Assembly (NCBI RefSeq): GCF_021018805.1
Contig: NW_026960607.1
Coordinates: forward strand, 250,501 to 314,500
Source of the DNA: Prinia subflava
Lineage: Eukaryota > Chordata > Aves > Passeriformes > Cisticolidae
Reading direction: 5' to 3'
DNA: 64,000 nt
Numbering within the stretch: the first letter of the stretch is position 1; every line of letters starts with the position of its first letter. Both the position numbers and the translations under genes were made by a program. Below are positions 1 through 12,909 of the stretch, one piece after another. The notes under the pieces are model-generated. The model was not told the origin of the DNA. It saw only the letters and a program-made list of their open reading frames with translations, and ran no database searches.

Positions 1-130
1 TCTTATACCTATAGTCTCAACAACATATAACAAAAAAACATGAATTATCCCTGGTCATCTATAACATTGTAAATTCAAAAATGATCGATTTAACCAAAAA
101 GGGGACCCTTCTGGGGATGATTTCTATTCT

Positions 131-1351
131 TTGCTTGCTAAAATCCAAGCTGTAATGAGTGAGCAAGAAAGGGAAAAAGACCCAGAGAAAATGAAGAACC
201 AACCAACCCAGTGTTCCCCAGTTCCTCCTAATACCCCTCTTTCCCAAACCCATTGTCCCAATCCCTCTTCCCTCCCCAAAACCTTCTCAACACCCCTGCC
301 CCTGCAGCAAAGTGCCTGCTGCCAAACAAATTTCCCTAAACCCTCTCCCTTTTCCCTTTGTCCCAGTTCAAAATCCCCAAATTGAATCTTGTTTGCCTTC
401 CATCCTCCAAAATGGTTCCCAAGGGGAACAAAATGGCCAAGGCCTCATGGCTTGGTCTCGACCATGTGCTCCTACTTCCCACAATCCCTTTCTCCCTATC
501 TCCTCCCCTCTGACCAACCCTTTCCTGTCACCCAACCCCTCCTACCCTCCGGGTACCACCCCTTCCTTTGAGTCAGCCCCTTCAGCTCCTCCCCCTGTGT
601 CAGTCAACCTGACTCCTCCCCTGGCTCCCCCCAGGATTCCACCCCCAATGACATCACTGGGAAACTCTGCCCCTTTTGTGACTCCGCCCATGTTTCTGCC
701 CCTTTTTTGTGCAGCTCCGTCCACCAACTTCCTACTTCTGGTTCCTACAGTCCCACATCCGGTTCCCACAGTCCAGAACCTGGAAGTGACTGGCCCAAAA
801 GCCTAAACCCACAACAAGAATTAGAAGTCATTCCTTTTGCTGCCCCTGTTACATACAGTCAAAGGGCAACCCATCCAAAATGGGAACCTTTCTCTCACCA
901 AAGCAAAAAAGAGCTTTGCAGAGCTCAAATAGAATTTGGTAGAAAAAGTGAATTTTTAAAAAGCTTATTAAAACCACTTTTTCATCAAATGTGTTAGTTC
1001 CTAGTGACCTCAAAGACTTATTTTCATGCCTCCTTCCCCCCACAGAATATATTCTGTGGGAAAGGACATGGAAGAGGTTGTTAAAGGACCTCCTTCCTGA
1101 GCTTTTGCAAATCCCCGAATGTGCAGTCGACGCACAAAACAATCCAATTACAATAGACCATATAAGTGGCGAAGGAGATTAGGGTCAAGCATGCAAGCAA
1201 GCTGGAGGTATACCTCAGCCTGTTCTCCAACGTGTGAAGGGAGCTGCCGAAAAGGCTTTCCAAATTATGCCTACCAAAGGTGCTAGACAAAGTTATATTT
1301 CTATTAAACAGTCTCCTTCTGAGCCCTTCCTAGATTTTACAGACAGGCTTC
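131..1351 (+). pseudogene. ERV gag, 5' portion: proline-rich region and capsid, broken
   Basis: Positions about 155-810 encode a strongly proline-rich segment spread over two frames, as in the matrix/phosphoprotein part of class II gag. From about 860 the translation looks like a capsid domain: a basic and aromatic N-terminal segment, then a helix-rich part (991-1182) ending at an in-frame TAG, then continuation in the same frame to the major-homology-like stretch around 1290-1345. Frame changes near 385, 800 and 985 plus the stop at 1180 make it non-functional. The reading is cut at 1351 by the solo LTR. Assignment rests on overall layout and motif recognition, without alignment. Confidence 0.65.
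1347..1351. repeat. Left copy of 5-bp target-site duplication (GCTTC)
   Basis: GCTTC directly precedes the TG of the solo LTR and recurs immediately after its terminal CA at 2726-2730. The host gag frame continues across the site if one copy and the LTR are ignored, which supports a clean insertion. Confidence 0.85.
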
Positions 1352-2725
1352 TGTCGTGGTTGAGGGGGAGTGAGTTTTCTAGGAAGTTGTGGGCAAACCA
1401 ATCAGTGGTCAGGTTTTATGCTGGCACCTGGGGTAGCCACTGTGAGGTTGGACACGCCTCTGAGAACACAAGGAGATAAAAGCAAGGACTTCAGAGGGAT
1501 TGTCCCTCTTTTTGTTTCCGGTTGCAGGGTGAGTACACATCTCTCCCCTTCCCCCCAGCTCACAGGCTTGGGTGAGGGAGGGGAGGGGAAAAAAAGCCAT
1601 GCGGAGCCTCTTCAAGATAGAAGGGTGGAAGACTGTGGAGGTGCCTTCTGTCCCTGTTTCCCCCCCAGGAGAGAGACTACAGCTTTGGAGCTTCAGAATT
1701 GATATTGGCGGCAGCCGGCAGTGAAGAAAGAGCGGGAAGGGGGGGGGGGGAGGGAGTTCTCGGCTGTGTAGAGATGTGCTGAGCCTGCAACCCTGCCAGG
1801 AGCCAGAAACTGTTAACTCTTTCTTAGCAGAAGAAAACTTTTCTAGACATTGATTCTCGTGGCTGGTGGTTTGTAAGAAGAGAGAGAGAGACAGCCTGGG
1901 ACTGAGATGACAAAAGAAGATGAAAAGAATCTAGGAAGATGAAAAGAATCCCAGATGGGCAGTGATGAAGAGGAGTGGCTTTTGGGCTGGACTTTTCTTG
2001 CATAATGTTAGCCATAGACTTAACTTGAGTCTCTTTGAACATAAACTGCATTTGGGTGGATGCAGCTAGCTCGACTTTGCTGCAGTGACCGGCACTGTAA
2101 GAGTGGAGTGAACAGAGAAGAGAGGAAGAGGGTGTGGTGGTGCCCTCTGCCCTCAGGAAAGATCTCTGTTCTTAGAAACCCTCGGCCCTAGGGGAAAGAT
2201 GGGGAGAGCCCGGCATGCAAGCATCCTTAAAAGAGCCCTATATGCAGCTTTGGCCCATGGACAGTGGTGAGAGCACTGGACATGGAAAAGAGTGTCACCA
2301 TGGCAGACTTCTCCGGGTGGTGCCATGGGTGACATGGAAACACATAAGGGGTGGACTTGTGTTTTCTGGGGGGCAGTCTATGGTGCGAGAGAGACTCCTC
2401 TCTCCCTTGCTGAATTGAAGATTAGGGGTTTTTTTGAGTGGTGATTGTTTGATTTAGAACCCAGGGTTTTGGTTTATGGAGGGTAATGTGTAAGGGGTGG
2501 AAATTGGGGGAGGAGAAGAAATTTTCTGGGAAGTTTTCATTTCTGTTTTTTGTGTGTTTAGGTTGTTTTGGTTTTTTTTTCTGTTCTTATGTAGTTTAAT
2601 AAATTTTTTTTCTGTTCAAGTTTTGGGACTGCTCTGCTCTGTTCTTGATCACATCCCACAGTAGTTGTTAGGAAAAACATATACTCATGGGTGCATTAGC
2701 ATCTGGCCAGTGCCAACCCATGACA
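1352..2725 (+). mobile_element. Solo LTR inserted in the gag of the older provirus
   Basis: The element begins TGTCGTGG and ends CATGACA, so it has the TG...CA termini and short imperfect inverted ends of an LTR. It is flanked on both sides by the same 5-bp word, GCTTC. A GATAAAA-type box lies near 1473 and an AATAAA signal at about 2599, roughly 125 bp before the end, as expected for U3-R-U5 order on the + strand. No internal retroviral coding sequence is present, so this is a solo LTR left by recombination. It must be younger than the provirus it interrupts. A polyG run (1740-1751) may be length-variable. Confidence 0.85.
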
Positions 2726-2730
2726 GCTTC
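2726..2730. repeat. Right copy of 5-bp target-site duplication (GCTTC)
   Basis: Perfect match to 1347-1351, directly after the LTR terminal CA. Confidence 0.85.
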
Positions 2731-3112
2731 ATGCTGTGGTGGACAGTCAAATAGAAGACCCAGAGTTACAACAAAAGATGATCCTAGAAGTGGCGCAAAC
2801 CAATGCCAATGAGGTTTTCAAGAGTCATCCTAGGAACTCCCTGTTCATCCACCACCAACCCTGTATCTCCTCGTTGAGACGCGGACGAAGCGAGCCATCA
2901 TAGACCCAGAACAATTGCGAAAAGGACCTGGGCTCAGAAGCAAGACTGTGGCACCAGCCACCATTCCACCTCAACCACCAGTGGCTTGGAGAGTCACATG
3001 TCACCAGTGTGGGCAGGAGGGACACATAATGCGGTTCTGTCCCTTTAAAAACAAAACATCACACACACCAAGGGGGGAGAGGGGAGGAGGAGGGGAGTCT
3101 GCTCCAACATAA
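2731..3112 (+). pseudogene. ERV gag, 3' portion: capsid end and nucleocapsid with zinc knuckle
   Basis: After the solo LTR the capsid-type reading resumes, then changes frame. The segment 2915-3112 is open and encodes a Cx2Cx4Hx4C zinc knuckle at 2999-3040 (residues C, C, H, C visible in that order), the RNA-packaging motif of retroviral nucleocapsid. Only one knuckle is seen, whereas class II viruses usually carry two, so the second may be lost. A Gly-rich tail follows and the frame ends with TAA at 3110. An A8-C tract begins inside that stop codon. Confidence 0.75.
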
Positions 3113-3195
3113 AAAAAACGAAAAGGGGGGCGTGAACCTGTCCCACGTGCTGAAAAAATCAGACAGGTCGCCAGGTTGTAAAAGTTGAAAAAGAG

Positions 3196-3816
3196 AGTGA
3201 TTCTTTAAATGTGCAAGATCTTCAAAAACCTTCAGGTTTCATTACCCCAAAAAGTAAGTGTGAGCCTTTTAGGCTTGAACTTACTTCTCCCATGGTCTTT
3301 TCTTTACCTGACTGGCACACAATAACATTTGACCTTGAACCAGTTTCAACCTTACACCAAGCTGACAATGAGTATCTTGTTGTTGGAGACACAAAACACA
3401 CACGCTCTGAGATCGAGATTGTTCCTGGCATTTTACCATTACAGCCAGAGCAAATCGTTCTCTGGGCACGTTGTGTCCATCCTCCCTTTTTCCTTCCTAA
3501 AGGTCAAGTAATAGCACAAGCAATTCCAATTCCCAATCTACTACCATCAGCACCCAAACCTCATGGTGATAGTGATCTTTCTGTTTATTGGGCTGAGGTT
3601 ATTGAAATGCAACTTTGTATGCATTTCCATGGCATAAAGTTCAGCTGGGGAGGACGATTCCCTTTCCCAGCAGGTACCATTTACTTGAAGTCCAAGGGTA
3701 CATTAGTGCACTTGTGTTCAGCATCTGAGATTATCCTGTTAGCAAAAGGAATAATACGAAAAACTATTGCTATACATGTTTCTCAGCAAATACACGTTTC
3801 ATTTGTTGTGTTGTAA
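3196..3816 (+). pseudogene. ERV dUTPase-like (pro-frame) segment
   Basis: An open stretch of about 200 codons in a different frame from the nucleocapsid. Its first ~115 residues resemble a retroviral dUTPase fold: beta-strand-rich, with a motif of the form P-K-G-x-x-I-A-Q near 3495-3520 that ends the dUTPase region in betaretroviral pro frames. The classical active-site motifs are poorly preserved, so activity is unlikely. The last ~75 codons (from about 3590) are not recognised. No D-T/S-G protease motif is visible before the sequence stops resembling a retrovirus near 3.8 kb. Confidence 0.5.
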
Positions 3817-3899
3817 CTACTTCAGTGAAAAAAGATTCCTTTAAAACACTTGAAAAATTCTGCAAATTCCACCACACACCCTGGTGATTTTAATAAAAA

Positions 3900-6800
3900 A
3901 GCAACCTAAGGACTCAGGGGCTGTGATAAAGAACAGTGACCAAATCTCTCCTTCCTTACCAGAAACAAGTGCTATTCTTTTTATTTTTCCTTTTCTTTTT
4001 TCTGAATTTTTTCAGTATCTTGTTTTCCTTTCCCACTCCAGCACCACCTAACCTGCTACTGCCTGTTGCTCTGCTTCCAATTTATTGTCTAAATTTGTTA
4101 AAGCATAGAGTGAAAGCACAGGAATATTGGAACTTGCCTACAGACTGAGGTATTTTTTACTTCTTTACATGTTTCAGGCTAGGATAGTTAAAATATAATT
4201 TCAGATAATTAATTGTATAGCAAAACCTTATCTGTATTTGTACACATAGAGCTTATTGTATATGGTTCAAGAAGTGCAGTAATAGAAAAAAAAATCATAA
4301 CTTAAACCAGAATTATTTCCAGGTCTGAAGCCAGTCTTTCTTTTTTAAGCATTTGGCCTTGTACAATGGAAACTCAAGATGTATGAAAGAGTATATATAA
4401 CACAGGCATTTATTAAAAGATTTAAAGCAGTAAAGAAGGTCCAAAACTACACATTTTATTTTAAGAGTAATTTAGGATTAAAACTGATAAACCCATGTAC
4501 TGTGGAAGGCATTGTTCTTAGGTGCAAATGTTATGTTCTTTGTTAAATGTACTTGACAAAGTGTTCATTGGTGGACTTAAATGATGATGGATGAGTTACG
4601 AGAGAGAGCTCAAAGACAATGACCACACAGAAGCAGGGAAGCCACTACCTCCTGCTTTGCCTTAGGCACCCCTCAGTTTCAACACCCTTCTTCCTCCTCC
4701 TCAGAAGCCTCCACTCAACCCAAGTGCACCTCTATCTGCGTGTTTCAGTCACTGATCTCTTGTTCATCCAGGTTGCTTTGATTAACATTTTGTTTCACAT
4801 TATATGAGATTGCACAGTTAGAAAGAGACCACACTAAATTATCACTCACACTCTTCAGAAAGGTAAAGCAGCTATCTGGAACATATTGTGGAAAAGTATC
4901 ACCCCCAGAGGTTTTGTGTAATGCAATAAAAATGTAACTACTAGTAATAGACCAATGTAGTATATTGCTTAAGAATTATTTTTCAATCCTTTGAAATGAA
5001 ATAAAAATCTTGCTCATTTTTTTTTTTCTCTGTAAGATAAACTGTCATATCTTTTCAGTAAATTCTTCTGGTCTCTAATGCACTCTTGATACCACAAAAG
5101 CACTGTATATACTCTGTGTTACAGTCTTGCATTTTGCAAGCCACTGTTTTCTTGTTATGGAAATTCAGATTTGACAATGGCTTTAACCTCTTGCTTTGTA
5201 TAACACACACTACACCATCTTCATGGTTTTGTCAGAGGATCCTGGAAACTACAGGGTTCTGTTACACTCCCATGTCCTCTTCTGATTCATTTTACAGAAA
5301 GGAAAATAGGAAAGTTCTGTAGCCCTAAAGCCTCTTTGAGTGCCCTTGTCATTGCAGTACAGTTATAACCATCTCTAGGTCTGACTTAGGTCTTGATGAA
5401 GTCAATAGCAGGTTTTAAGTGTCTCTTAGGAACAAGTGAACACTTCTTCCACCAGCCATCAGTCAGATACTTGGATTCCCTTAGTAAAACCAAAATAGTC
5501 TGATACTAATGCAGACACTTTTATAAAAATAAAATTAATAAAATTACACATGTGTTTGGGGTTGAAATGCTTTCCTGACCTCATGCAGGGCTCCTTCTGG
5601 GTAAAAGATATAGATAGGCTTATACTCCAACAAACTCAAGCATAACAATAGTTCTGAACTGCAGTTGGTTTTTGCTGATATTACTTGACAATAAACCTTT
5701 AACTGAGAAATATTATGGGAAGAAGATCAGCTAAAATGTTTTGCAAAGTTTGTCACCAAAAATGGCCACTAGGCAGAATACACTACGTTCCTATGTTTGA
5801 ATAGTACCTACTGCTATTATCACATTCAATACATAGCAGCTGACAAAAAGCATTGCTTCTTTATTACATACTGCTGTTCATCTTTAATGCTCTCAAACCT
5901 CAACTTCTTTACTTCAAAGATAATATTAGAGTCTCAGCTTTTATACTGATAAAGCTTCTAGTCTTTACAGTTGTGAAGGTATGTCTGACTGCTGTAGGAC
6001 ATACCCTAAACCACAGAACACTAAAAAGAGACCCTCACCCTCCAGTTTCAACATTAAAGGTTTTAAACAAATATGGGCTTAGAACTTGGTGGTTTGGTTT
6101 TTTTTCTTTATCCAAGTATTTGGTTTTAATATTTACTAATGTTATAAACACCACAAATAAGACACAACTTTGCTATTACAGCTATTCACAGGCACTAAAA
6201 AAAATCCTTACCTCTCTCCAGAAGTGACTGCTGGAACAGGATTTTACATAATCTTGTAAATTATGTCAGAATTAGGAAAATAATAGTACAGATATTTTAC
6301 CTCACAACTTTCACCTCTTTGTTGTGCAATTATCTGTTTCTAATTACATAATGAAAAATCTGTTCAAAAATGAATCATATCATTACAAAGTAAACCTTGA
6401 CTACTAGAAAATAAGTTCTCTGCTTTTAGTATTTATACATATTACAATAACTTAGCATTATATAAATGCTAATTAGTAGCATAAAGTGTAGCAACATAGA
6501 AATTGCTCAACATGACCATGCCTTAGAACTGGAGTGTATTCATCAGGGTGGTTTCTCTCTTAAAGGCTTACATTGAAGTTGAGAGTTTGCAGATACAGAT
6601 TTTTTTTTTCCAACTTCTAAAAACTGGAAGAGACATGTTTTGGGCTGCTATTTAGTTTCTCCATAGCTTTGAATAAGAAAACCTATCTTTGACAGGGAAC
6701 AACTTGAAATTTCTGCATTTATTTCTTCAAATGCAGAACTGTGCCACTCCCTGATTATTTTTCATTTGCAGCAGGTGCTTATCCCTGTCAGTATTTGGGG

Positions 6801-9800
6801 AGAGCTTCTACTTAACTTCACACACTGTCACACTAAATGATGAAGATTAACCATTGTCCCGCAGGTTTATCAAACTTCAAGTTTGGGTTTTTTTTTTTCC
6901 ACAAGAATTGGGGCTCTGGAGTAGAAGCATTAGCTTTGGACTAGTATTACACACAGACACATTTTCTAGTAGCATAATAGCTGTGAAACAACCTCTCCTG
7001 TTACTGTAAAGTACTTTAGCAGTACAAAGTAAGGTATGAATTGGGGTGCTGTAGGGAAATTATACATTTATATCACCAGTTGGTGGAAAAATCTCATAGG
7101 AACCATAGGACTAAAAATGAGACTAATGATTCAATCAAAATTTTCAAAACTTCCTGAGCATTTTCTTTCTAGTCTCAGATCACCTTTGTATCCCGTGGTC
7201 ATTTCTATGACACATATCACAGCACTAGTTGCCAGAAGTAACAGAATAAATTATTCTCCCAGCAATGTTTACATTAACAATGGCACAGGATGCATGCCAC
7301 ACGACCAACACTTGAGACCCATTTAAGTTTAATGAGACCTATTGAAATTAATTTAAGCTTTTCCAGTACCTGTGTGCAAGACAAAGACCAGTGTGTTGAT
7401 GAATATCACAGTGCTTACGAGGTACCACTTGTTACCAGCCAAACCTGCTTATCTCTGCTGGCTTCTTCCTCTTGCAGCCCAGGACACAGAGCCTTGTCAA
7501 CTCCCACTATTCTTTCTCTTTCCCAGGAGACTTTAGAGCTGCAGTGACATAGGAAACAGATTCTACTGCCAGGTAGAATTTTAAGTTTCTAGCCCACATG
7601 ACCACATGACCACATGACCACATGACCACAGAAGGAAACAGTCCCTCAGACTAGACAAAGGTACAAACAAAGCATTCTGGTTTGTTCTGTAGAAATGTAT
7701 CCATATTTGTAAGTCACCATGGAGTGACAGGTGTTTCATTCTAGCAGCAGCAAGCACCAGCAGCATGTCAAACATGACTATTCAGAAGCTGGACTGTGAC
7801 TGCAGCCTCTTTGGACCTCCTCACTGGGTGTCACACCTCCAAGGCCAGATGCAGTCCAACCCTTTTTCTTATAGCTTAGAAGGAAAAAAAAAAACTTCTT
7901 GAACTATGCTATCCAATCCACAAAATACAGAACAATTTTATTGGCAATTAAATTTATTTTCTTAAGTTGTGTATATGTTTCAGGCAAAGTACCAATGTTT
8001 ACCAATGGTGGAACAGTTTGGGGGTGGGGAGAGAAGAACTGAAACTTTTTTTACCCATTTAAACCATATTCTTACTGTAAATAAGGACTACCCACATTTC
8101 AGAGACCCTCTAAGCTGCCTGTGAAGCTATCCAATATATAAAGACAAATTGCAGCTTTCTTTTCAAACATGTAAAAAGGTATTACCAGTATAGCAAAACA
8201 AAGAAAAATTTTAAATAGCTTGAGGGGAAAATGTTGCATGAGTACTGCTTTGAATGTAAACAAGAAAGTGAGTGAAAGGAGAATAGAAAAGCAAAAAGCA
8301 AAAAAAAAAGTTAAAAGCTTGTAAACCCAATGCAAAAAAAAGTTATTGCCAAATTAAGACTGAAAAAGTTCAGGTAATAATCAGTGTGATCAGGAATTGC
8401 TATTGTTCCTATTATCTCTGTTAGTACCAGAAGAGATTTGTTGTATTTATTTCTTAACGTATGACCACTGCAGTTTCAGCTTTTGCTCTGCAGCTGTCTC
8501 GGATAGTGTCTCATGCAGGCTGCGTTTGTTTTAGGTATTGGGTACACAGCACAAAGTCAAAATAAGCTCCTGAGCTTTCAGACTAACCCAGCCTGGGGTA
8601 ACTAATACAGCTCCATTTGCCTATGAGCTGCTTAACAGGTTATGCAGGCTTTACAATGGCCTGCATAATAAAAACCTAATGTTTAAAGGATAAATATATT
8701 TCATTTTTACAACGTACATATTATTTACATGCTATACAATATCAGAAAAACTAGAGAACTTTAAATACATTATCTTAAATGCAATTCTTTAAGATATTAC
8801 AGAAATACCAATTTTGTAAACTTTTAGGCAGCAGCAGTTATATGTGTTTTTATCAAAGTACACAGAAAGTAACTGCTTATAACTGGAACACTACAACAAA
8901 ATAGGTTTTGTGTTGAATTTAGGTAAGCAGTAGCTTAAATAGTTTTGATTTTTGCTTTTCATCCTAAAGCTACCACCACAGATCTAGTGAGAGATGCTCA
9001 CAAAAAATAGGCCGACAACACTGTTGCTGTCTGTAGACTTTGTAATTCACATTAAAAGGGTTTGCAAAGCAGTGACCTACTTAAATGCCTTTTGTGTCTT
9101 GAATTTTAATCTTTTTTTCTGTAACAAAAACTCCCTGCTGATTAAAGCTAAATTTGCTTTCTTTCAACATCTTCCATTCCTGTGAGTGAAGTTTGGTTTG
9201 ATTAAAACTGAGAGCAGTTTTACCTCACTTTCATTATTCATCCACTGACTTTTCAGGTCCAGAAGAAGAAATTGCCTATCAATCAAGAGTGATAGCTTTT
9301 CAAAGCAGAATTTTACTGCCATTAGGCTACATTAAGGCATATTCCATACAGGAATTCGGCTAGCAGGAGATTTTCTGGGAAGTGACAGTAAAGCTTCCTT
9401 ATCCAATTGACTGAATTAAGACTGACAGCATCACTACATGAGTACACTTACATCAGAATGAAAGTTTGGTCAGAGTTAAGGTCAAACAACTGCAGTTTGC
9501 AATCTTCTCAGCTGAACAGTATCTGTTGTAATGGATCCGCTGATGATGTAATTCAAATAAAAGGCCTTTGTTCCTTTCTTCCCTTGCTTTGTCCATACTG
9601 ACACCACTATCCAGAAAAGCTCCAGAAGCAGCCCACAGAAGCCAAGAGATACAGTATGACACAAAGCAGTATCACTCCCATTACACATTTTTGTTGTCCG
9701 TGACATACTTTTCTTTAAATCTATTTCTCAGCTCCGTAAACCGGACTCACCCATCTGGTCTTTTCTCTACTTTCTATCCAGCATATCTAGCCTCATTGCT

Positions 9801-11400
9801 TATCTCTCCTCACTTGCAGTTTACTGAAGACTAGGCCAAGTTAACAATAGCACCCCAAATTGTGGAGCAGATTAGAAACTCCGAAAGGCTCAAAGCCAGA
9901 GAGCTATAAAACCAAAGAGTCATTTCATGAGCAGAATTATTCACACTGAAGTAAACTCTAGGTTCTGGAGTTTATGCTTCTTACCCACAACTGTCATGCA
10001 CACGTGGTTAATAAATTAACCACGCATACCGACCAAAGTCAATACTGCACAGATCACTGCTTTAGAAGAGTAACAGTGACTGAATCTCTGGAGACAGAAA
10101 CTGTGTTTTTGTCTGAAAAGGAACAGTGCGGCACAATGAAAAACAGTGACAGCTTATTGTGGAAGCAGAGAAGTGCTTTTCCAGGCACAAGGGTGCTGAG
10201 AGGAAGGCACAGATTTGGGAATGACAAATTCCTAACATCAGCATTCTTGTGTGTGGCTTTCAGCATTGGCACTGCTGTGGGAAGCTTCCAGTATCATGTT
10301 CAAGCATGGAAAATTCTCAATACTGCCTTCCTTGTTGGAGGACAGACAGACGTTAAGAAGTACAACTCTTTGTTTTCTTATGTGCCCTGTGTTGTATGAG
10401 ACAGCATGATGTAACACTCTAGGGATCTAGTAAAGTGTACAAAAGCTTTCTTTTCCAAGTAAGAACATCTAAAGATCCTACTTTCTTAAAACATTTGATT
10501 AAATAATTTGAAAGGCAGATCTCATTTTTTTCCATAGCAATAACTACACTTTCTCACCCCACCTGCTTTTCCACAGTAACTTTCTTCATATTCTTAGAGC
10601 AGATATAAAAACAGATGCAACAGCGGAAGCCTTACTGCAATTATATCACACTATTTCCAAATACTCTTTCAAAGTAATTTTTTTCCATGAATGTGCAATA
10701 TTAATGTTAAAAGAGTGAAAATGTTAATAAAACTTACCTAAAGCTTCCCCCCCCATAACTGACAGAGAGCGTCTAGGTCAGTCTGGCAAACAAGGAATGC
10801 TTTTACACCACAGACACCAATAGTTGTACTACGATTCACTCAGTACACACCAGTATTGTAAAATTCTACCATCTTTTACAATTGCTTTATTAACTAGAAA
10901 ATACTTCACAAGAACCTGTCATACAGAGGCAGTTTACCACAGAGTAAATGAGTGACACATCTGGGAGCTTAAGTCATCAAACAAAATAGTGCTTTCCATG
11001 TAAAATATGAAGTAAGGGCATTTTCAAAGCTGCATGACAAAACAACTCTCTGCAAAGTGGGTAGATAGACTTACACAGAACTAACAACATTAATTTGCTA
11101 CAGAGAAGTGGAATACAGTAATAATAAGCCCAAACTGGAACATGAAACATTCCCCATGAAAATGTTTATTTTAGAAGGTAAGAAAGGCTAAGCTTTATTT
11201 GTATGGTAAACACTATCAAAAGTAATAGCCACATAAGTGAGCTGATAGAAGATTTTGGATAACTGGCCTGTAAAGGCTTCGGCATCTGCAGAGGGAATGC
11301 ATATCTGGGGTTGCTCTGTCAATTTACCTCCCAATTATCCTCTTCTGTAGTGGATTTTGGGTTTTAGGGTTGCAGTTTGGGCAAACAGACAAAGCTTAAA
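3900..11400. other. Non-coding stretch, no gene recognised
   Basis: AT-rich sequence with only short, unrecognisable ORFs on both strands. In other amniotes SAP30 lies on this side of HMGB2, but no SAP30-like coding sequence is visible here, so it presumably lies further left. The only obvious local structure is an 8-bp tandem repeat at 7594-7630. The A+T-rich tract at about 3970-4015 may mark the decayed 3' end of the left provirus. Confidence 0.6.
7594..7630. repeat. Short tandem repeat, 8-bp unit (ACATGACC)
   Basis: About four and a half perfect copies of ACATGACC in a row, read directly from the sequence. Likely polymorphic; no function suggested. Confidence 0.9.
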
Positions 11401-11699
11401 ATGAAACAGGGATAAAGGAGGCATTTACTACAGCATTAGTGAACTGTTCCATGTGAACCTGCACTTGTCAAAAGAGAAACGAGAAAGGCTTGAAGAACCG
11501 TACCTGATGAGTTCTTCTTATAATGAGCAAGTCTGAATGGGGGTGACTGGAGATGACATTGACCACTCTCACACTGTACTCAACCACATAGAGTTGGAAA
11601 ACCTAAAGCAGTCTGATTTCCCTATCAATTGTAAGTAGTGGGAAAAATCACACTCCGTGTCAAAATGAACCTAATGTTTTTCTTGTAACCTTGTAAAAC

Positions 11700-12909
11700 A
11701 AAAAAGGAGGAGATGTTGTATTTCTCTGGGGAATGGTTTCCCCCTCCCCAGAGACCCCTGGAGTCTGTAATCATGTAGTTTAATCCTTCCTCCCCTTTCT
11801 GACCCTATTGTCTGAGTTCCAATGATCTCTTCCTTAGCAGGAGCCTAGATAAGGCCCTCTTCCTCCTCATTCGTCTTCTTTCCCCCCCTGGAAACCATCT
11901 AGAACAAACGTCTTGGACTACATCTGGGGGTTAGAGCCTCTTTTGGAATCTTTTGCCTTGTCCCTGAAATATTCCTCCAAAGTCCTCTAGGATCTGAGCT
12001 AGCCCAGGAACTCTGGGGGGCTGCAGGGGGGAGTATTTCATCACACCTGCAGCTACTCAATACTCTCACATATCTTAGGGATTTGGTTTTTTTTACCACT
12101 GAGGAAGGTTAACCTCATTAAAGCTCAACTGAATGCATCACATCTTCAGTAAACAAATCATAACCTGCTTTTCACCAGGGCTGTAAACTACACCTGAAAA
12201 AACAAGAGTGTTTTAGATTACTAATGAGAAAAATGATGTAGGATAATTCGTGTTTATAATGTAGGTATAATACAAATCAAGTTATGTCCTTTGAAATAAA
12301 TGGAAAAATCATACAAAGCTGGGGGGGAAAGTAGACAGATTTGGAATGGAAAACAACTTTGCTGGGAACTGGGGACGACCCAATTTACAAGAGAAAAGGA
12401 GAGGAAGTCTGAGGAAGATGGGTCCTCTCCAGAGATGAAGCTGCAAATGACCCAACCATTACCACTGAGATGGGCTGCACTCCGCCACCAGAAACACGCG
12501 TGTCAATACGCGATTCCCAAAAGTCATACCTAATATTCATCTCTCCACGGAAGGACGATTCAATGGGCCAGACGGCAAAGATGAATCCCTATGAATTTGA
12601 AGGAAAGCTGATTCAACCGACCAAGCAGCAAGGATGGACCACTATGAATATGAAAGAAAACTGAAGAGACAAAGAAAGCATGAAATAATGCTCTGTCCCA
12701 ACTGTATAAAAACTGGATTCACGGAATCGACAGTGTGAATGGAGGGGCTATGGCGCGATAGAGGCCGCAGCTAAGGTTCACCCAGTGCCGATCCCGAGAC
12801 TCGACACTGATTCTGTGACTGTTGGCATACCTGAAATTCTGTCCAATTTTTTTTTTCAAAAATTAATAAAATCATTTATTAATTTGGAATTGGCTCCGCA
12901 TTTATTACA
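11700..12909 (+). mobile_element. LTR with preceding polypurine tract
   Basis: A purine run (11700-11713, AAAAAAGGAGGAGA) is followed immediately by TGTTGTA. This is the typical junction between a retroviral polypurine tract and a 3' LTR. The far end reads ATTACA at 12904-12909. Promoter and processing signals are in the right order: TATAAAA at 12705-12711 and AATAAA at 12865-12870, about 40 bp before the end. No target duplication is seen, consistent with 5' truncation of the provirus; the few hundred bases before the purine tract may be decayed internal sequence. It is also possible that 11714-12120 and 12300-12909 belong to two different LTRs, since similarity between them cannot be tested here. 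Confidence 0.55.

Larger units (their letters stand above)
1..3900 (+). mobile_element. Class II (betaretrovirus-like) endogenous retrovirus remnant
   Basis: Decayed internal region of a provirus, read left to right. A proline-rich N-terminal gag region is followed by a capsid-like segment (about 860-1350), a nucleocapsid segment with one zinc knuckle (2999-3040) and a dUTPase-like stretch (about 3211-3560). A dUTPase placed directly after nucleocapsid is the arrangement known in beta-type retroviruses, which is why class II is preferred. Reading frames change several times and an in-frame stop lies near 1180, so no intact gag survives. Protease, reverse transcriptase, integrase, env and a 3' LTR are not seen, so the copy is truncated near 3.8-3.9 kb. 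The left end lies outside the window. The gag is split by a later solo LTR. Confidence 0.75.

Noticed and set aside
9974..10399. 141-codon + strand ORF
   Set aside because: No domain, no splice or promoter context; competing ORFs on the other strand cover the same bases.
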